64,000 bases of DNA from Actinobacteria bacterium IMCC26103. GTDB taxonomy: Bacteria > Actinomycetota > Actinomycetes > Nanopelagicales > Nanopelagicaceae. The stretch is from NCBI GenBank assembly GCA_002284875.1, contig CP015604.1:434001-498000 (forward strand), in the 5' to 3' direction. This document shows, piece by piece, positions 38,966-47,096 of this stretch (positions are counted from its first letter, which is position 1; each line of letters starts with the position of its first letter). A program made the translations under genes and the position numbers. The notes below the pieces were generated by a model, which saw nothing but the letters and a program-made list of their open reading frames with translations, had not been told where the DNA came from and searched no databases.

Positions 38966-38978
38966 AGGTCAGACCACT
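38966..38978 (+). promoter_or_regulatory. Candidate GntR operator before suyA
   Basis: AGGTCAGACCACT with the palindromic core GGTCAGACC, typical of FadR-subfamily operators. CAAGAGGTC before the core is identical to the isomerase site 8.3 kb away, which is strong evidence that both operons answer to the same regulator. Confidence 0.65.
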
Positions 38979-39010
38979 ACCCCTAATTATGCGAGAGAGG
39001 AACGTCAGAT

Positions 39011-39313
39011 ATGGCAATTACCCCACCGCAGTATCTGCTTCATCATGATGGCGATAACGTCGCCGTTGCGATGATGGATATGCAGCCAGGAACTCTTCAC
39101 GGTCGATCCGTGAAAGAAGGAACAGAGAGCACCGCGGTCTTAAATCACGCGATTCCGCTCGGCCACAAATTTGCCCTTGCAGATATCGCAGAAGGCGAAG
39201 CGATTATTAAATACGGAATCAAAGTTGGTCTCGCATCAGCTGCGATCAAAAAAGGCGATTACATTCACACACACAATATGAGGAGTTATCGATGGGAAGC
39301 AAGCCGCGCTTAA
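39011..39313 (+). CDS. suyA: Sulfolactate sulfo-lyase small subunit SuyA
   Basis: 100-residue SAF-domain protein homologous to the N-terminal part of altronate dehydratase (UxaA). Conserved stretches: LLHHDGDNVAVAMMDM (9-24), IPLGHKFALADIAEGEAIIK (48-67) and HTHNMRSYRWE (86-96). With SuyB it removes sulfite from (R)-3-sulfolactate and gives pyruvate. The split into a small and a large subunit, the SuyB partner and the two sulfolactate dehydrogenases downstream favour SuyA over an altronate enzyme. A GAGAGAGG site lies 10 bases before the ATG. Its end overlaps suyB by 22 bases. Confidence 0.85.
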   Translation: MAITPPQYLLHHDGDNVAVAMMDMQPGTLHGRSVKEGTESTAVLNHAIPLGHKFALADIAEGEAIIKYGIKVGLASAAIKKGDYIHTHNMRSYRWEASRA

Positions 39314-40458
39314 TGGGATACCGCCGCGAAAACGGCGCTATGGGTATCCGCAATCACGTAATTATTCTGCCCCTTGATGACCTGTCAAATGCTGCTGCAG
39401 AAGCTGTAGCAAAAGTCATTCCAGGCACTCTCGCATTGCCACATGCATTCGGACGCCTGCAATTTGGTGAAGATCTAGAGCTGACTTTCAATACTTTAAT
39501 TGGTACTGGCGTAAACGCCAACGTTGCTGCCGTCGTTGTGATCGGTATTGAACCAAAGTGGACACAACGCGTTGCTGATGGAATTGCAAAGACAGGCAAA
39601 CCTGTTGCAGCATTTTCAATCGAAGGCAAAGGTGACCTTCAAGTAATTCAAGAAGCAAGTCGCGTAGCTGCGATGTTCTTACAAGATGCATCTGGCCTAG
39701 AACGTGAAGCAGCCGAAATGGGCGACATGATTATGTCGATCAAATGTGGCGAGTCAGATACAACTTCAGGACTTGGTTCTTGCCCGACTACGTCACAAGC
39801 AGTCGATCGCTGGGTAGCCGCCGGTGGAACGGTCTTCTTCGGCGAGACATCTGAGCTAACCGGTGGCGAACACTTAATCGCTGACCGTTGCATCGACGAT
39901 GCTTGCCGCAATCTATTCCAACTCACTTACGACAATTACATAAAAGTAATTGAAGCAACGGGTGCAAATCTTCTAGGTTCACAGCCAACACAAGGGAATA
40001 TTGCCGGCGGCCTGACAACTATTGAAGAGAAGGCCCTTGGAAATATCGCTAAGACTGGTTCAGTTCCAGTTGTTGGAGTTCTAAAGCCAGCAGAAGCGCC
40101 AGACCCAAAGAAAAAAGGCCTTTACTTTATGGATTCTTCTTCGGCAGCAGCAGAGTGTGTAACTCTGATGGCAGCAGGTGGCGCAGTTATTCACTTGTTC
40201 CCAACGGGACAAGGCAATGTGATTGGTAATCCAATTATCCCCGTCCTGAAGTTAACTGCGAATATTAAGACTGCTAACTCAATGACTGAACACATCGATC
40301 TCGATGTTTCAGGACTATTGCGTTATGAATATGACTTAACCAAAGCTGGCGACATGATGATGGATGTCATTAATCAAACTGTTAACGGACGCCTCTGCAA
40401 GGCGGAAGTTATGGGCCATCGTGAATTTACCTTCACAAAGTTGTACATCTCCGCATAA
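39292..40458 (+). CDS. suyB: Sulfolactate sulfo-lyase large subunit SuyB
   Basis: 388-residue catalytic subunit of the UxaA C-terminal family. The stretches GYRRENGAMGIRNHVIILPL (about 9-28), MSIKCGESDTTSG (about 148-160), FFGETSELTGGE (about 183-194), NIAGGLTTIEEKALGNI (about 233-249), YFMDSSSAAAECVTLMAA (about 278-295) and FPTGQGNVIGNPI (about 304-316) match SuyB as I remember it rather than altronate dehydratase. Cysteines at the CGES site and nearby probably hold iron. Product: pyruvate and sulfite. One-base overlap with the slcC-like gene, so the lyase and dehydrogenases are made together. About 41 kDa, as expected. Confidence 0.87.
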   Translation: MGSKPRLMGYRRENGAMGIRNHVIILPLDDLSNAAAEAVAKVIPGTLALPHAFGRLQFGEDLELTFNTLIGTGVNANVAAVVVIGIEPKWTQRVADGIAKTGKPVAAFSIEGKGDLQVIQEASRVAAMFLQDASGLEREAAEMGDMIMSIKCGESDTTSGLGSCPTTSQAVDRWVAAGGTVFFGETSELTGGEHLIADRCIDDACRNLFQLTYDNYIKVIEATGANLLGSQPTQGNIAGGLTTIEEKALGNIAKTGSVPVVGVLKPAEAPDPKKKGLYFMDSSSAAAECVTLMAAGGAVIHLFPTGQGNVIGNPIIPVLKLTANIKTANSMTEHIDLDVSGLLRYEYDLTKAGDMMMDVINQTVNGRLCKAEVMGHREFTFTKLYISA

Positions 40459-41396
40459 TGATTCTCATCTCTGAGGATGTCTGGGGAACTCCCTTCCAAA
40501 TACTGGAGGGGAGTTTTCCCATTGTCAGAAGCGATGACTTGTGGAAGAACCCAGATGAATTAAAGAATTTAATTAAGGATGCAACAGCTTTGATTGTGCG
40601 AAATAGAACCAAAGTAACTGCAGATGTTATTGCGGCTGCTCCAAATTTAAAGGTGATTGCTCGCGCCGGAGTTGGTCTAGACAATATTGATATCAAAGCT
40701 GCTGATGCAGCAGGCGTTGTAGTCGTTGCCGGACTGGGTGCAAACGCAGTAAGTGTCGGCGAGTTAACTTTAGGTTTGGCTCTATCTCTTTTAAGAAATA
40801 TTCCAGGACATGACTCACTTACTCGTGACGGAAACTGGATTCGCACACCGGGTCGCGAATTATCAGGCCTAACCTGGGGGCTACTTGGTTGCGGCGCAAC
40901 TGCTTTAGCGACCGCGAAGTTACTTCAGGGATTTGGTTGCACAATTATGGGATACGACCCGTACGCCACGAATTTGCAGGGAATCAAGCTAACAACTTTT
41001 GAAGAAGTTTTAAAGCTCAGCGATGTTGTGAGCATTCATATGCCATCTACTGCTGAAACAAACGGTTCCATAAATTCTGAGACTCTCAAGTTAATGAAAC
41101 CTGATGCAGTGATAGTAAATGTTGGACGTGGCGAAGTCATAAACGAAGCAGATTTAATGAGCGCTTTGCAGACAAAGGTAATTGCAGGTGCCGCGCTAGA
41201 TGTTCGCGCGCAGGAACCTCCGATCAAAGGCGAAATGGAAGCCATTCCAAACCTAATTTTGACACCACATGTTGCAGGGATAACCAATGAAAGCCAGTTA
41301 CGAATTAATGAAATACTTGCCTCTAATATCCTGAAAGTTCTTATTAATGAAACAGCAACCCACGCAGTTGGTGCTTTGAAGGTAAGCAGCAACTAA
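40458..41396 (+). CDS. slcC: (S)-Sulfolactate dehydrogenase-like protein (D-2-hydroxyacid dehydrogenase family)
   Basis: 312-residue NAD-dependent 2-hydroxyacid dehydrogenase. NAD loop GLLGCGATALATAKLL (about 140-155) followed by Asp in YDPYA; catalytic Arg in ARAGVGLDNID (about 71-81), Glu in AQEPP (about 253) and His in LTPHVAGI (about 271-278). General family members include phosphoglycerate dehydrogenase; next to suyAB and a ComC-like enzyme it best fits SlcC, which oxidises (S)-sulfolactate to sulfopyruvate. With the next gene it would invert sulfolactate to the (R) form that SuyAB uses. Confidence 0.78.
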   Translation: MILISEDVWGTPFQILEGSFPIVRSDDLWKNPDELKNLIKDATALIVRNRTKVTADVIAAAPNLKVIARAGVGLDNIDIKAADAAGVVVVAGLGANAVSVGELTLGLALSLLRNIPGHDSLTRDGNWIRTPGRELSGLTWGLLGCGATALATAKLLQGFGCTIMGYDPYATNLQGIKLTTFEEVLKLSDVVSIHMPSTAETNGSINSETLKLMKPDAVIVNVGRGEVINEADLMSALQTKVIAGAALDVRAQEPPIKGEMEAIPNLILTPHVAGITNESQLRINEILASNILKVLINETATHAVGALKVSSN

Positions 41397-42403
41397 TGGC
41401 ACAACTCACCGTTGGTTCAGCAATCGACCAAGCAAAATCTTTACTTATTGCTAGCGGAGTTCCCGTGCAAGAAGCGCAAAGTACTGCGCGTTGCATCGTG
41501 GCAAGTGATCGCTGGGGAATAGGCAGCCACGGATTGATGCGACTTCCTTTCTATCTTGCGCGTTTACAAGCCGGAGGCATTAAGCCAGATGCAAAGTTGA
41601 AAATAGTTACTGATCTACCTAGCTTGGTGGTCTTTGATGGTGAAGATGGGCTTGGACATTGGCAACTTCAGAAAGGCGCGGAAGTTGCTGCAGAACGTGC
41701 TCAAAAAAATGGAATTGCAGCTGTCGGCATTGGTCGCTCTAACCATTGTGGCGCTTTGGGAATCTACGTTTGGCCGATGATCAATAAAGGTTTAATCGGT
41801 ATTGCATTCAGTACCGGCCCAGCAGTAATGCCACCGTGGGGCGGGAATTCTCCGCTTCTTTCAACTTCGCCAATCGCTGCGGGGATTCCAACAAATCCTC
41901 CGACGGTAATCGATTTAGCAACGAGCGCGGTTGCAAGAGGAAAAATTCAAGCCAAAGCACAAGCCGGTGCTGAACTTGAACCAGGATGGGCATTTACCAA
42001 AGAAGGTGTTCCAACAACTGATGCCAAAGAAGCACTTGCCGGAATGCTTGCGCCACTCGGTGGAGTAAAGGGATATGCAATTGCAGTCCTTGTGGAATCG
42101 CTAACCGGAATGTTGATTGGACCATCCTTGGCGAAAAATATCCCAGATATGTTCTCGGCGGATCAAGATGCCAAACCACAGGAGATTTCACATTTTATAA
42201 TTGCAATTGATGCTGCAAAGTTATCGGTAGATGGTGAAAATTCAAGAACTTCTGATTTTGTAACTGCCATCACTGATGCTGGAGGACGCATACCTGGATC
42301 AAATCGCGTTAATCCAGAGAATCTAGATAACTCAGACAGCATCACAATCACTGACCAGGTGGCAGATCAGTTATCACAATGGTCAACGAAGTTGGGTATT
42401 TAA
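41396..42403 (+). CDS. comC: (R)-Sulfolactate dehydrogenase ComC-like (malate/lactate dehydrogenase family)
   Basis: 335 residues of the Ldh/ComC type II malate/lactate dehydrogenase family, whose NAD(P)H fold differs from classical MDH. Marks: RWGIGSHGLMRLPFYLARLQ (about 38-57), VGIGRSNHCGALGIYV (about 112-127, catalytic His), IGIAFSTGPAVMPPWGG (about 135-151), and GGVKGYAIAVLVESLTGML (about 220-238). It should reduce sulfopyruvate to (R)-sulfolactate. One-base overlaps with the slcC-like and the exporter genes. Confidence 0.78.
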   Translation: MAQLTVGSAIDQAKSLLIASGVPVQEAQSTARCIVASDRWGIGSHGLMRLPFYLARLQAGGIKPDAKLKIVTDLPSLVVFDGEDGLGHWQLQKGAEVAAERAQKNGIAAVGIGRSNHCGALGIYVWPMINKGLIGIAFSTGPAVMPPWGGNSPLLSTSPIAAGIPTNPPTVIDLATSAVARGKIQAKAQAGAELEPGWAFTKEGVPTTDAKEALAGMLAPLGGVKGYAIAVLVESLTGMLIGPSLAKNIPDMFSADQDAKPQEISHFIIAIDAAKLSVDGENSRTSDFVTAITDAGGRIPGSNRVNPENLDNSDSITITDQVADQLSQWSTKLGI

Positions 42404-43417
42404 ATGATCAAGACAGCGCCAGGACTTGGGCTTATTGCAGCGGTTGTAGCGATCGCTTTTCAAATCCACAATTTCCAACCTGCGATTAGCCCGTTGGCGC
42501 TCTGCGTTGCCTTTGGGTTCGCGATCGCAAACTTTGCGGCGTGGCCAACTTTTGCAACTGCGGGGACAACGCTTGCAAGTAAGAAATTGATGCGGATCGG
42601 CGTAGCGCTACTTGGAGCACAAGTAAGCGTGCTTTCTCTCAAAGCAATTGGAGTAAAGGGAGTTATCACCGTAATTCTTGTTGTAACTTTTACGATCTTT
42701 GGAATTTTGGCGCTCTCCAAATTATTTAAAATGAGTGGCGAACTTGGCCTGCTTATTGGAGTGGGTTTCGGTGTATGTGGAGCAACTGCCGTTGCGGCAA
42801 TTCGTCCACAAACTCGGGCGACGGAAGAAGAAACTTCTTATGCAATCGCATTGATATCTCTCTGCGGCACGCTTTCAATTTTTATTCTGCCATTTCTTGG
42901 CCATTTACTCGGATTATCTGATCAAACTTTCGGCTCTTGGGCCGGTGCTGCAGTACACGATGTTGGTCAAGTAATTGCGACCGCATCTGTCTGGAGTGAT
43001 GATGCAGTAAAATCTGCAGTAGTAATTAAATTAGCTCGCGTCTGCCTATTAGCTCCGATTGTTCTAATCCTTTCTGTTCGTCACCGGCGCTATTTAACTT
43101 CTCTGGCAGCTAACAATGATAAAAAAAATGAGATTACTAACCAGAAAAATAGCAAAGTACCACTGATTCCATTCTTCGTTCTTGGTTTTATCGCGGTTGC
43201 AACAGTTCAAAATTTATTTTCGATACCAACAGAACTTCACGATGCAGTCGTCTTGATTAGCAAATTGCTCTTGGGCGCGGGATTGGTTGCACTTGGGTCC
43301 AGCGTTCGCTGGAAATCAATCCGGGCAATTGGACCGCGTCCAATGATTATGGGGTTGATTGCTTGGGTGATTGTTGCTGGAGTAGCGCTAGCAGCTGTTC
43401 AGATAACTGGGCTTTGA
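42404..43417 (+). CDS. YeiH-type (UPF0324) putative anion exporter
   Basis: 337-residue membrane protein with about ten helices of the YeiH/putative sulfate exporter family. Typical stretches: LMRIGVALLGAQVSVLSLKA (about 62-81), GVGFGVCGATAVAAIRPQTR (about 118-137), EETSYAIALISLCGTLSIFI and AAVHDVGQVIATASVWSDDA (about 179-198). It is co-translated with the sulfolactate genes, which release sulfite, so export of sulfite (or sulfate after oxidation) is the natural reading; transport itself has not been shown for most members. It ends the operon. Confidence 0.82.
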   Translation: MIKTAPGLGLIAAVVAIAFQIHNFQPAISPLALCVAFGFAIANFAAWPTFATAGTTLASKKLMRIGVALLGAQVSVLSLKAIGVKGVITVILVVTFTIFGILALSKLFKMSGELGLLIGVGFGVCGATAVAAIRPQTRATEEETSYAIALISLCGTLSIFILPFLGHLLGLSDQTFGSWAGAAVHDVGQVIATASVWSDDAVKSAVVIKLARVCLLAPIVLILSVRHRRYLTSLAANNDKKNEITNQKNSKVPLIPFFVLGFIAVATVQNLFSIPTELHDAVVLISKLLLGAGLVALGSSVRWKSIRAIGPRPMIMGLIAWVIVAGVALAAVQITGL

Positions 43418-43441
43418 GACTTTTTAAGTTTAATAGTTAGA

Positions 43442-43462
43442 TGCAAGCGCAAAATGCTTGCA
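43442..43462 (+). terminator. Small inverted repeat after the exporter gene
   Basis: TGCAAGC (43442-43448) pairs with GCTTGCA (43456-43462) around a 7-base loop. No T-run follows, so it is at best a weak terminator for the suyA operon. Confidence 0.3.
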
Positions 43463-43529
43463 ATTAGACAGTGCCTAGCTCTTTTAATAGCCTTTGCGAG
43501 TATTGCTAACTCCACGAAAGGGAGACAAC

Positions 43530-44375
43530 GTGCAAAAATCTAAATCGCTAATTTTCGCAGTAACAATTGCACTTGCATTTGGTCTAACTGCTTGCTCAAA
43601 GTCAGAGTCAACCGACGTTGCTTCGGCATCTTGCGCAAAAGCTGATCTTGCGACTGTCACTTCTGGCAAACTCACAATTGCAACAGGAGAGCCTGCTTAC
43701 TATCCATGGATAATTGATGACAAGCCAGAGACTGGTGAAGGTTTTGAAGGCGCTGTTGCATACGCAGTTGCCAAGCAACTTGGTTTCACAAACGATGAAG
43801 TTGTATGGGTTCGAACCACATTTGATGGCGCAGTAACACCAGGTGAGAAGAATTTTGACTTTAACTTGCAGCAATTCTCAATAACTGCAGATCGCTCAAA
43901 GGTAGTTGATTTCTCATCACCTTATTACACAGCTCCACAAGCAATCGTTTCTTATAAGGGCAGCAAGATCGCTGGAAAGACATCGATTGCAGAACTTAAG
44001 AACGCAAAGCTTGGCGCAGCAGTTGGAACAACTTCACTGGATGCAATTGAAAAGCAAATCGGTGTCAAGCCACAGGTATTTAATGACAACGCCGCTGGCG
44101 TTACCGCACTTAAGAATGGTCAGATTGATGGTCTAGTAGTAGACCTTCCAACTGCCTTCTATCTCTCAGGAGTTGAAGTAAAAGATGGTCTAATTGTTGG
44201 TCAGCTTCCATCAACTGGTGCTGGCGATCAATTTGGTCTCTTGCTGTCAAAGGGAAGCAAGCTAACAACATGCGTCACTGGCGCAGTTGATGCAATAACT
44301 GCCGATGGCACTCTGGCTGCAATTACTGATAAGTGGCTAGCAACTGATGCAGGCGCACCAGTTTTAAAGCCATAA
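43530..44375 (+). CDS. Polar amino-acid-type ABC transporter binding lipoprotein
   Basis: 281-residue solute-binding protein of family 3. GTG start with GGGAG six bases upstream; lipoprotein signal with lipobox LTAC (Cys22), then mature domain from about residue 38: LTIATGEPAYYPWIIDDKPE, GFEGAVAYAVAKQLGF, FDFNLQQFSITADRSKVVDF and the second half around LGAAVGTTSLDAIEK. These are the hallmark order of amino-acid binding proteins. The ligand is unknown; mtnA and sugar-phosphate genes follow, so a non-amino-acid ligand is possible. Permease and ATPase genes follow on the same strand. Confidence 0.88.
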   Translation: MQKSKSLIFAVTIALAFGLTACSKSESTDVASASCAKADLATVTSGKLTIATGEPAYYPWIIDDKPETGEGFEGAVAYAVAKQLGFTNDEVVWVRTTFDGAVTPGEKNFDFNLQQFSITADRSKVVDFSSPYYTAPQAIVSYKGSKIAGKTSIAELKNAKLGAAVGTTSLDAIEKQIGVKPQVFNDNAAGVTALKNGQIDGLVVDLPTAFYLSGVEVKDGLIVGQLPSTGAGDQFGLLLSKGSKLTTCVTGAVDAITADGTLAAITDKWLATDAGAPVLKP

Positions 44376-44406
44376 GCAACTTGCTGTAAAAGTTAGATAA
44401 ACGCGG

Positions 44407-44412
44407 TAGTTT
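44407..44412 (+). promoter_or_regulatory. Possible leaderless -10 box (TAGTTT) of the permease gene
   Basis: TAGTTT ends seven bases before the permease ATG, no Shine-Dalgarno is seen, and TTGCTG lies 20 bases upstream. An internal start separating permease/ATPase from the binding-protein message is possible. Confidence 0.35.
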
Positions 44413-44419
44413 GGCGACC

Positions 44420-45286
44420 ATGTCAGAGCGAAATCACTCTGCTTGGTCGCCAAGCTCACGTGAATTACAACGTCGCGCACTTCGTCGTAAATTGAGTCGC
44501 AAACAAGGTTTAATTGCTGCAGTTTCATCGATACTAGTTTTAGGTACGCTTACCGCAATTTTGATTACATCCCCAGGGTGGGAAGTCGTAAAGGCGACAT
44601 TCTTTGATATTCAATACGGAAAAGAAGTATTTCCTACCGTCCTTAAAGGGCTCTGGATAAATCTGCAGTTAACTTTCTTTGGTGCAATAGCAATTGGAAT
44701 TATCGCTATGGGACTTGCTCTTATGCGAACTACCAAGTCTCCGGCGCTTACGCCATTTAGATTCTTAGCAACCGCTTACGTTGATATCTTCCGAGGCGCA
44801 CCACTGATCTTGATTATCTTGTTAGTTGGCTTTGGAGTTCCAGCCCTTCGCTTGCAAGGGGTATCTAGCAATGTGATTGTTCTCGGAACAATTGCGGTTG
44901 TACTTACCTATTCTGCATATGTGGCTGAAGTTATTCGCTCCGGAATTCTCTCCATTCATCCCAGCCAGAGAGCTGCTGCTAGATCACTTGGCTTAACTTC
45001 CGGCCAAACAATGCGATTTGTTGTCCTACCTCAGGCGCTTCGTCGTGTTGTGCCACCGCTTTTAAATGACTTTGTCTCACTTTTAAAAGATACCGGCCTG
45101 GTTTCAATTCTTGGAGTTACAGATGCAGTGCGTGCAGCACAGATAAATGCCAGTCGAACCTTTAACTACACACCTTATGTAGTAGCCGCCATCCTCTTTT
45201 TACTGATAACAATTCCGATGACGCGTTATACCGATCGTGCTATCCGACATCGGACACAAGCGCAAAATTCGGAAGGAGCGATTTGA
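44420..45286 (+). CDS. Polar amino-acid-type ABC transporter permease
   Basis: 288-residue permease. A basic cytoplasmic tail (RELQRRALRRKLSRKQG) is followed by about five helices; FRGAPLILIILLVGFGVPAL (about 118-137) and the EAA-type loop SIHPSQRAAARSLGLTSGQT (about 177-196) are typical for HisM/GlnP proteins. The first half also contains a helix and external segment before the permease domain, normal for actinobacterial members. Start at ATG 44420; a TTG 9 bases upstream is open. Its stop overlaps the ATPase start (TGATG). Confidence 0.9.
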   Translation: MSERNHSAWSPSSRELQRRALRRKLSRKQGLIAAVSSILVLGTLTAILITSPGWEVVKATFFDIQYGKEVFPTVLKGLWINLQLTFFGAIAIGIIAMGLALMRTTKSPALTPFRFLATAYVDIFRGAPLILIILLVGFGVPALRLQGVSSNVIVLGTIAVVLTYSAYVAEVIRSGILSIHPSQRAAARSLGLTSGQTMRFVVLPQALRRVVPPLLNDFVSLLKDTGLVSILGVTDAVRAAQINASRTFNYTPYVVAAILFLLITIPMTRYTDRAIRHRTQAQNSEGAI

Positions 45287-46032
45287 TGACCAACGTCCTT
45301 GAATTACAGAACGTCCGTAAAGCATTTGGATTTGAAGTTGTCTTGAATAATCTCTCATTACAGGTTCCTGAGCACACTGCCACTGTTCTAATTGGAGCAT
45401 CTGGATCTGGAAAGTCCACGCTGCTGCGATGCATTAATTTGCTAGAAACGATCGATGACGGGCAGATATTTTTGGATGGCCAAGAAATCACCGACCCTTC
45501 AATTAAAGTTGACGATGTTCGCCGTAAATTAGGAATGGTCTTTCAATCATTTAATCTCTTCCCTCATAGAACAGTTCTGGAAAATATCACTCTTGCTCCA
45601 GTTAAAGTCCAAGACAAGAGTGAAGATGAAGCTCATGAGATTGCGACAAAACTCTTATCCCGGTTTGATCTGGCAGATAAAGCAGATCAATACCCAGATC
45701 GCTTAAGTGGGGGACAACAACAACGCGTTGCAATTATTAGATCGCTAGCGGTTAATCCGCGGTTACTTTTATTAGATGAAATTACTTCAGCCCTTGATCC
45801 AGTTCTTGTAAATGAAGTCTTAAGTATTGTGCGTGATCTTAAGCAGGATGGTATGACGATGGTTCTGGCTACCCATGAGATGGGATTTGCCACACAAGTA
45901 GCCGATGAAGTCTGTTTCTTGGAATCTGGAAATATTCTGGAACGAGGAAGTGCTGAGCAAGTACTTAAAAACCCGACAGATCCAAAAACTCAAGAATTCC
46001 TAAAGCGAGTACACCAAGCAGGCCGGCTTTAG
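45286..46032 (+). CDS. Polar amino-acid-type ABC transporter ATP-binding protein
   Basis: 248-residue ABC ATPase. Walker A GASGSGKST (about 36-44), Q-loop MVFQSFNLFPHRTVLENITL (about 84-103), signature LSGGQQQRVAI (about 143-153), Walker B LLLLDEITSALDP (about 162-174) and the switch His in LATHEMGFATQ (about 200). The ATG within TGATG has GGAAGGAG five bases before it; the TTG three bases earlier is less likely. It completes the transporter. Confidence 0.93.
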   Translation: MTNVLELQNVRKAFGFEVVLNNLSLQVPEHTATVLIGASGSGKSTLLRCINLLETIDDGQIFLDGQEITDPSIKVDDVRRKLGMVFQSFNLFPHRTVLENITLAPVKVQDKSEDEAHEIATKLLSRFDLADKADQYPDRLSGGQQQRVAIIRSLAVNPRLLLLDEITSALDPVLVNEVLSIVRDLKQDGMTMVLATHEMGFATQVADEVCFLESGNILERGSAEQVLKNPTDPKTQEFLKRVHQAGRL

Positions 46033-46082
46033 ATTTAATTTTTAAGGTGATAAGTTCAAGGCCTTAACTAGGGAGTATTTGG

Positions 46083-47096
46083 ATGTCTAGCGTGATCGAG
46101 GCGATTGTCTGGAAAGACAACAAGATTGTCTTACTTGATCAAACCCAAATTCCCGTCTCGGAAAATTACATTTCATATGAGGAGTTAGCCCCATATATCG
46201 ATGCCATTCAACGCTTGGTCGTTAGAGGAGCTCCCGCTCTCGGTGTTGCAGGTGCTTACGGAGTAGTACTTGCAATAGATGAGGCAGCGCGCAAAGGATT
46301 TAGCTCAACAGAGTTAGAAGACCAAATTGATTTACTTCGTGATGCTCGCCCAACTGCCGTTAATTTGGCATGGGCGGTTGAGAAAATCCGCAAACATTTA
46401 CCGGAAGGCCGTGACGCTGTCCTTGCTGCGGCGCACCAATTGGCGAGAGAAGATAAGCAATCGAGCACCGATATGGGAAATATTGGCGCTGATTGGTTAA
46501 TTAATAAATTGGGTTCAAAACCTTTAACGCTTTTGACACATTGCAATACTGGCTCACTTGCAACGACTGGCACGGGTACAGCGCTAGGCGTAATCAAAGA
46601 GTTGCATAAGCGCGGAAATGTAAAAGAAGTTTATGCAGATGAGACTCGTCCGTTGCTGCAAGGTTCACGACTCACAGCTTGGGAACTTATGAAATCTGAG
46701 ATCCCATATCGAATCGAACCAGATGGCGCTGCTGCGATGGCGATATTAAGCGGACGTATTGATGCCGCGCTGATCGGCGCAGATCGAATCGCAAAGAACG
46801 GTGATTCAGCAAATAAAATTGGTTCACTCAGCGTGGCTCTGGCTTGTCACGCCGCAGGAATTCCTTTCTTGGTAGTCGCACCTGAATCAACGGTTGATCG
46901 GTCAATTGCAACAGGTGCGGAAATACATATCGAAATTCGCGGTGATGAAGAGTTAACTCATTTTAAGGGCGTTCAAGTTGCCCCAATTGGAGCAAAGACT
47001 TTTAACCCAGCATTTGATGTAACGCCAGCAAAGTACATAAGCGCAGTTATCACTGAAAAACAATCCTATGAAATAGCAGAGGGCCAAACGTTATGA
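46083..47096 (+). CDS. mtnA: MtnA-family aldose-1-phosphate isomerase (methylthioribose/deoxyribose type)
   Basis: 337-residue isomerase of the eIF2B/MtnA fold. Substrate and catalytic motifs: RGAPALGVAGAYG (about 48-60), LTHCNTGSLATTGTGTALGV (about 153-172, catalytic Cys) and GADRIAKNGDSANKIG (about 234-249, catalytic Asp). It turns 5-methylthioribose 1-phosphate, or 5-deoxyribose 1-phosphate, into the ribulose form. GGGAG lies six bases before the ATG. It overlaps the aldolase/SDR gene by four bases; together with the RuBisCO-like gene this suggests salvage of 5-modified pentoses. The kinase or phosphorylase that feeds it is not here. Confidence 0.88.
   Translation: MSSVIEAIVWKDNKIVLLDQTQIPVSENYISYEELAPYIDAIQRLVVRGAPALGVAGAYGVVLAIDEAARKGFSSTELEDQIDLLRDARPTAVNLAWAVEKIRKHLPEGRDAVLAAAHQLAREDKQSSTDMGNIGADWLINKLGSKPLTLLTHCNTGSLATTGTGTALGVIKELHKRGNVKEVYADETRPLLQGSRLTAWELMKSEIPYRIEPDGAAAMAILSGRIDAALIGADRIAKNGDSANKIGSLSVALACHAAGIPFLVVAPESTVDRSIATGAEIHIEIRGDEELTHFKGVQVAPIGAKTFNPAFDVTPAKYISAVITEKQSYEIAEGQTL

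Noticed and set aside
39011-40458. Split altronate dehydratase (UxaA N- and C-terminal parts)
   Set aside because: No uronate genes are near, the large subunit carries SuyB-type stretches (GYRRENG, DSSSAAAE, FPTGQGNVIGNP), and the two sulfolactate dehydrogenases and an anion exporter follow.
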